Notes under the pieces: model-generated
Told to the model about the DNA's origin: nothing
What the model saw: only the letters and a program-made list of their open reading frames with translations
The model's database searches: none
Shown: positions 5,909 through 7,075 of the stretch, piece by piece
Position numbering within the stretch: the stretch's first letter is position 1
Layout of the letters: the number at the start of each line of letters is the position of its first letter
Made by a program: the position numbers and the translations under genes
Source of the DNA: Bacteroidales bacterium UBA932
GTDB taxonomy: Bacteria; Bacteroidota; Bacteroidia; Bacteroidales; UBA932
DNA: 7,075 nt
Reading direction: 5' to 3'
NCBI GenBank assembly: GCA_002293585.1
Contig: DBDM01000169.1
Span: forward strand, 1 to 7,075

Positions 5909-7075
5909 CGTTCTTTTTTCTTTTGTACTTTGATGTCGGCTACAATATATGATTGCTGTCCGGCATCTATAAAAGCTTTAATTTTCACAGCTCCACGGCG
6001 CCCATCCGGTGTTTCGAAGAGCACTATATGCGGCGCCTGCGCCTTTGTAAAAGCAGCTTCACCGCTGTCATTCTCCGCAATCGGTAAACTACGCAGCAAA
6101 GCATCATTGTCCATGGCGTCAAACATATCAGCCGTACAATACACCGGAGACCCAGGCTCCGCCGCATTTACTATGTGTGTTTTAGCGGCTCCAGGTATAG
6201 GGTCAAAGGTGAAATGGGCGGCAGAATCAGGCGAAATAAAACGGCAGTAGGTAAATCCGGATGTCAATCCCAGAAAAACAAGATCCACGTCGGGCCCCGT
6301 GGCATTACTAATTTCCGGCGAGGTATACACCCGCCGTTGACTGCAGGAATAAAAACAGCCGACGCTACGGTGAGCAGCGACTATACCCAAACGTATATCC
6401 CTAAAAGTATACAAATTGGTATTGGGCGCCAGTATTATTTTTTTCTCCACCGAATGATTGTCTTTATGGTTACCCGCCGTCAAGCGTATGGTGTGCGTGC
6501 CGGAATGTTCAATATACGCTTCGGTATTTGTCGCCGTATCCGACAGTATGGAAATCCCCGGAGCCGACCATGTGTAATACAAAGCGCTAACGCTACGGTT
6601 GATCAAACGCACCCTGAGCGGTGCTTCATACACGTCATCCTCCCAATGGGGAGCAACGTCAAAATCCACTTGCAGCGGCGGCTTTACTTCAATGACCGTG
6701 GAATCTGAAAACAATTCATTGCCGTTATCTACCGTTAGTTTCGCTCTATATGTTCCCGCAGCGGAAAACCTGACCACACCCGGATCAAAATGCGTAGAGA
6801 CAGGCGGATCGCCCCCTTCAAACGTCCAGTGCCAGGCACGTCCGCCCCGCGAGCGATTCGTGAACCGGACATCCGCCGGGGCAAAGTCGTTGACAAGAAT
6901 AGCGGCATCAAAAGCCACCGTTACCGTTGAATCTACCTGTATGGTTTTTTCCGTTCGTTGCCTTACATTGTCGTTCCACGCTTCCAATACGACTACATAA
7001 GTACCCGGAGCGGAATAAACAACGGGATCCGGTTGTTTCAGCGAAGAAGAGGAAGGCTGCCCGCCGGCAAAAGAC
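5905..7075 (-). CDS. PKD-repeat surface protein, C-terminal part (runs off right edge)
   Basis: The frame is open from the right edge to TGA at 5907-5905, giving 389 visible residues; the N-terminus and signal peptide lie outside the window. It contains one partial and two further PKD-type beta-sandwich repeats. The first ends with PGTYVVVLEAWND, the second is well conserved (WHWTFEGGDPPVS, then AAGTYRAKLTVDN), and the third is degenerate (YYTWSAPG, then SGTHTIRLTAGN). PKD repeats are extracellular modules for protein or carbohydrate contacts, so an exported surface or adhesin-like role is inferred. The last roughly 172 residues form a separate domain with four cysteines, ending IVADIKVQKKKER. 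I cannot name it; similar endings (DIKVQK) occur, from memory, in Bacteroidota surface proteins. No type IX secretion C-terminal sorting domain is recognisable. A TTG at 6987 is not the start, because the frame and the PKD fold continue upstream of it. The gene is first in an apparent operon with the barrel gene. Confidence 0.88.
   Translation of the reverse strand, partial: SFAGGQPSSSSLKQPDPVVYSAPGTYVVVLEAWNDNVRQRTEKTIQVDSTVTVAFDAAILVNDFAPADVRFTNRSRGGRAWHWTFEGGDPPVSTHFDPGVVRFSAAGTYRAKLTVDNGNELFSDSTVIEVKPPLQVDFDVAPHWEDDVYEAPLRVRLINRSVSALYYTWSAPGISILSDTATNTEAYIEHSGTHTIRLTAGNHKDNHSVEKKIILAPNTNLYTFRDIRLGIVAAHRSVGCFYSCSQRRVYTSPEISNATGPDVDLVFLGLTSGFTYCRFISPDSAAHFTFDPIPGAAKTHIVNAAEPGSPVYCTADMFDAMDNDALLRSLPIAENDSGEAAFTKAQAPHIVLFETPDGRRGAVKIKAFIDAGQQSYIVADIKVQKKKER
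6424..7075 (-). repeat. Tandem PKD-type domain repeats in the surface protein
   Basis: Three successive protein-level repeats are visible: 7075-6934 (partial, beginning FAGGQPSSS at the edge), 6933-6679 (canonical W-FEGG-P core and AAGTY strand) and 6678-6424 (diverged, without the FEGG core). They are similar in protein pattern only; I see no DNA-level repeat, so the duplication is old. More repeats probably continue beyond the right edge. Confidence 0.75.

Noticed and set aside
6605..6617. 13-base match between 32-44 (gltX) and 6605-6617 (PKD gene), aaacgcaccctga
   Set aside because: It is an isolated match inside two unrelated coding regions that both encode Arg-Val-Arg. It looks like coincidence of codons, not a repeat element.
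5726..6708. Plus-strand frames of 174 and 177 residues opposite the barrel and PKD genes
   Set aside because: Their translations have no domain or signal features, whereas the minus strand encodes coherent beta-rich proteins joined by an ATGA overlap.
6985..6987. TTG start for the PKD protein
   Set aside because: The frame continues without a stop to the window edge and encodes the rest of a PKD repeat (FAGGQPSSS through PGTYVVVL), so the true start lies outside.
1..7075. Mobile elements, CRISPR arrays, tRNA or other RNA genes
   Set aside because: No transposase or integrase, no spaced direct repeats and no tRNA-like cloverleaf were seen. Coding sequence fills almost the whole window.

Overview
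The window reads as chromosomal DNA from a member of the Bacteroidota, probably Bacteroidales-like, although the order is inferred. Three things support this. Two intergenic regions carry promoter elements of the Bacteroidota form TAnnTTTG, and the leaders are A/T-rich without Shine-Dalgarno sequences. The protein families are typical of the phylum: a carboxypeptidase-regulatory-like domain fused to DUF5686, a PKD-repeat surface protein, and a large outer-membrane barrel. Four of the five genes are envelope proteins, or look like them. There is no mobile element, RNA gene or CRISPR array, and no gene-free stretch longer than about 90 bases.

Layout. Bases 1-66, minus strand: the first 22 codons of gltX (glutamyl-tRNA synthetase), running off the left edge. 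Bases 67-154: a short divergent promoter region whose two -7 elements form an imperfect inverted repeat (85-121). Bases 155-2824, plus strand: an 889-residue outer-membrane protein with an N-terminal carboxypeptidase-like regulatory domain and DUF5686. Its stop lies 7 bases from the stop of the convergent gene at 2832-4148, minus strand, a secreted acetylxylan-esterase-type (AXE1/CE7) hydrolase with an extra N-terminal beta domain. Bases 4149-4225 hold that esterase's own promoter. Bases 4226-5908, minus strand: a 560-residue outer-membrane beta-barrel protein. Its start overlaps (ATGA) the stop of a PKD-repeat protein, 5905 to the right edge, minus strand, whose N-terminus lies outside the window.

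How they may work together. The PKD protein and the barrel are translationally coupled and probably act as a pair at the cell surface, for example an exported adhesin-like protein with an outer-membrane partner. That is inference from the layout and fold type. The esterase lies downstream on the same strand but has its own promoter, so its functional link to the pair is uncertain. The DUF5686 gene and gltX are divergent neighbours sharing a promoter region, with no evident functional link.

The most noteworthy points are the coupled PKD/barrel pair with an unassigned roughly 170-residue C-terminal domain, the esterase whose CE7 RGQG motif is replaced, and the symmetric divergent promoter. Nothing here is clearly a new defence or mobile system.
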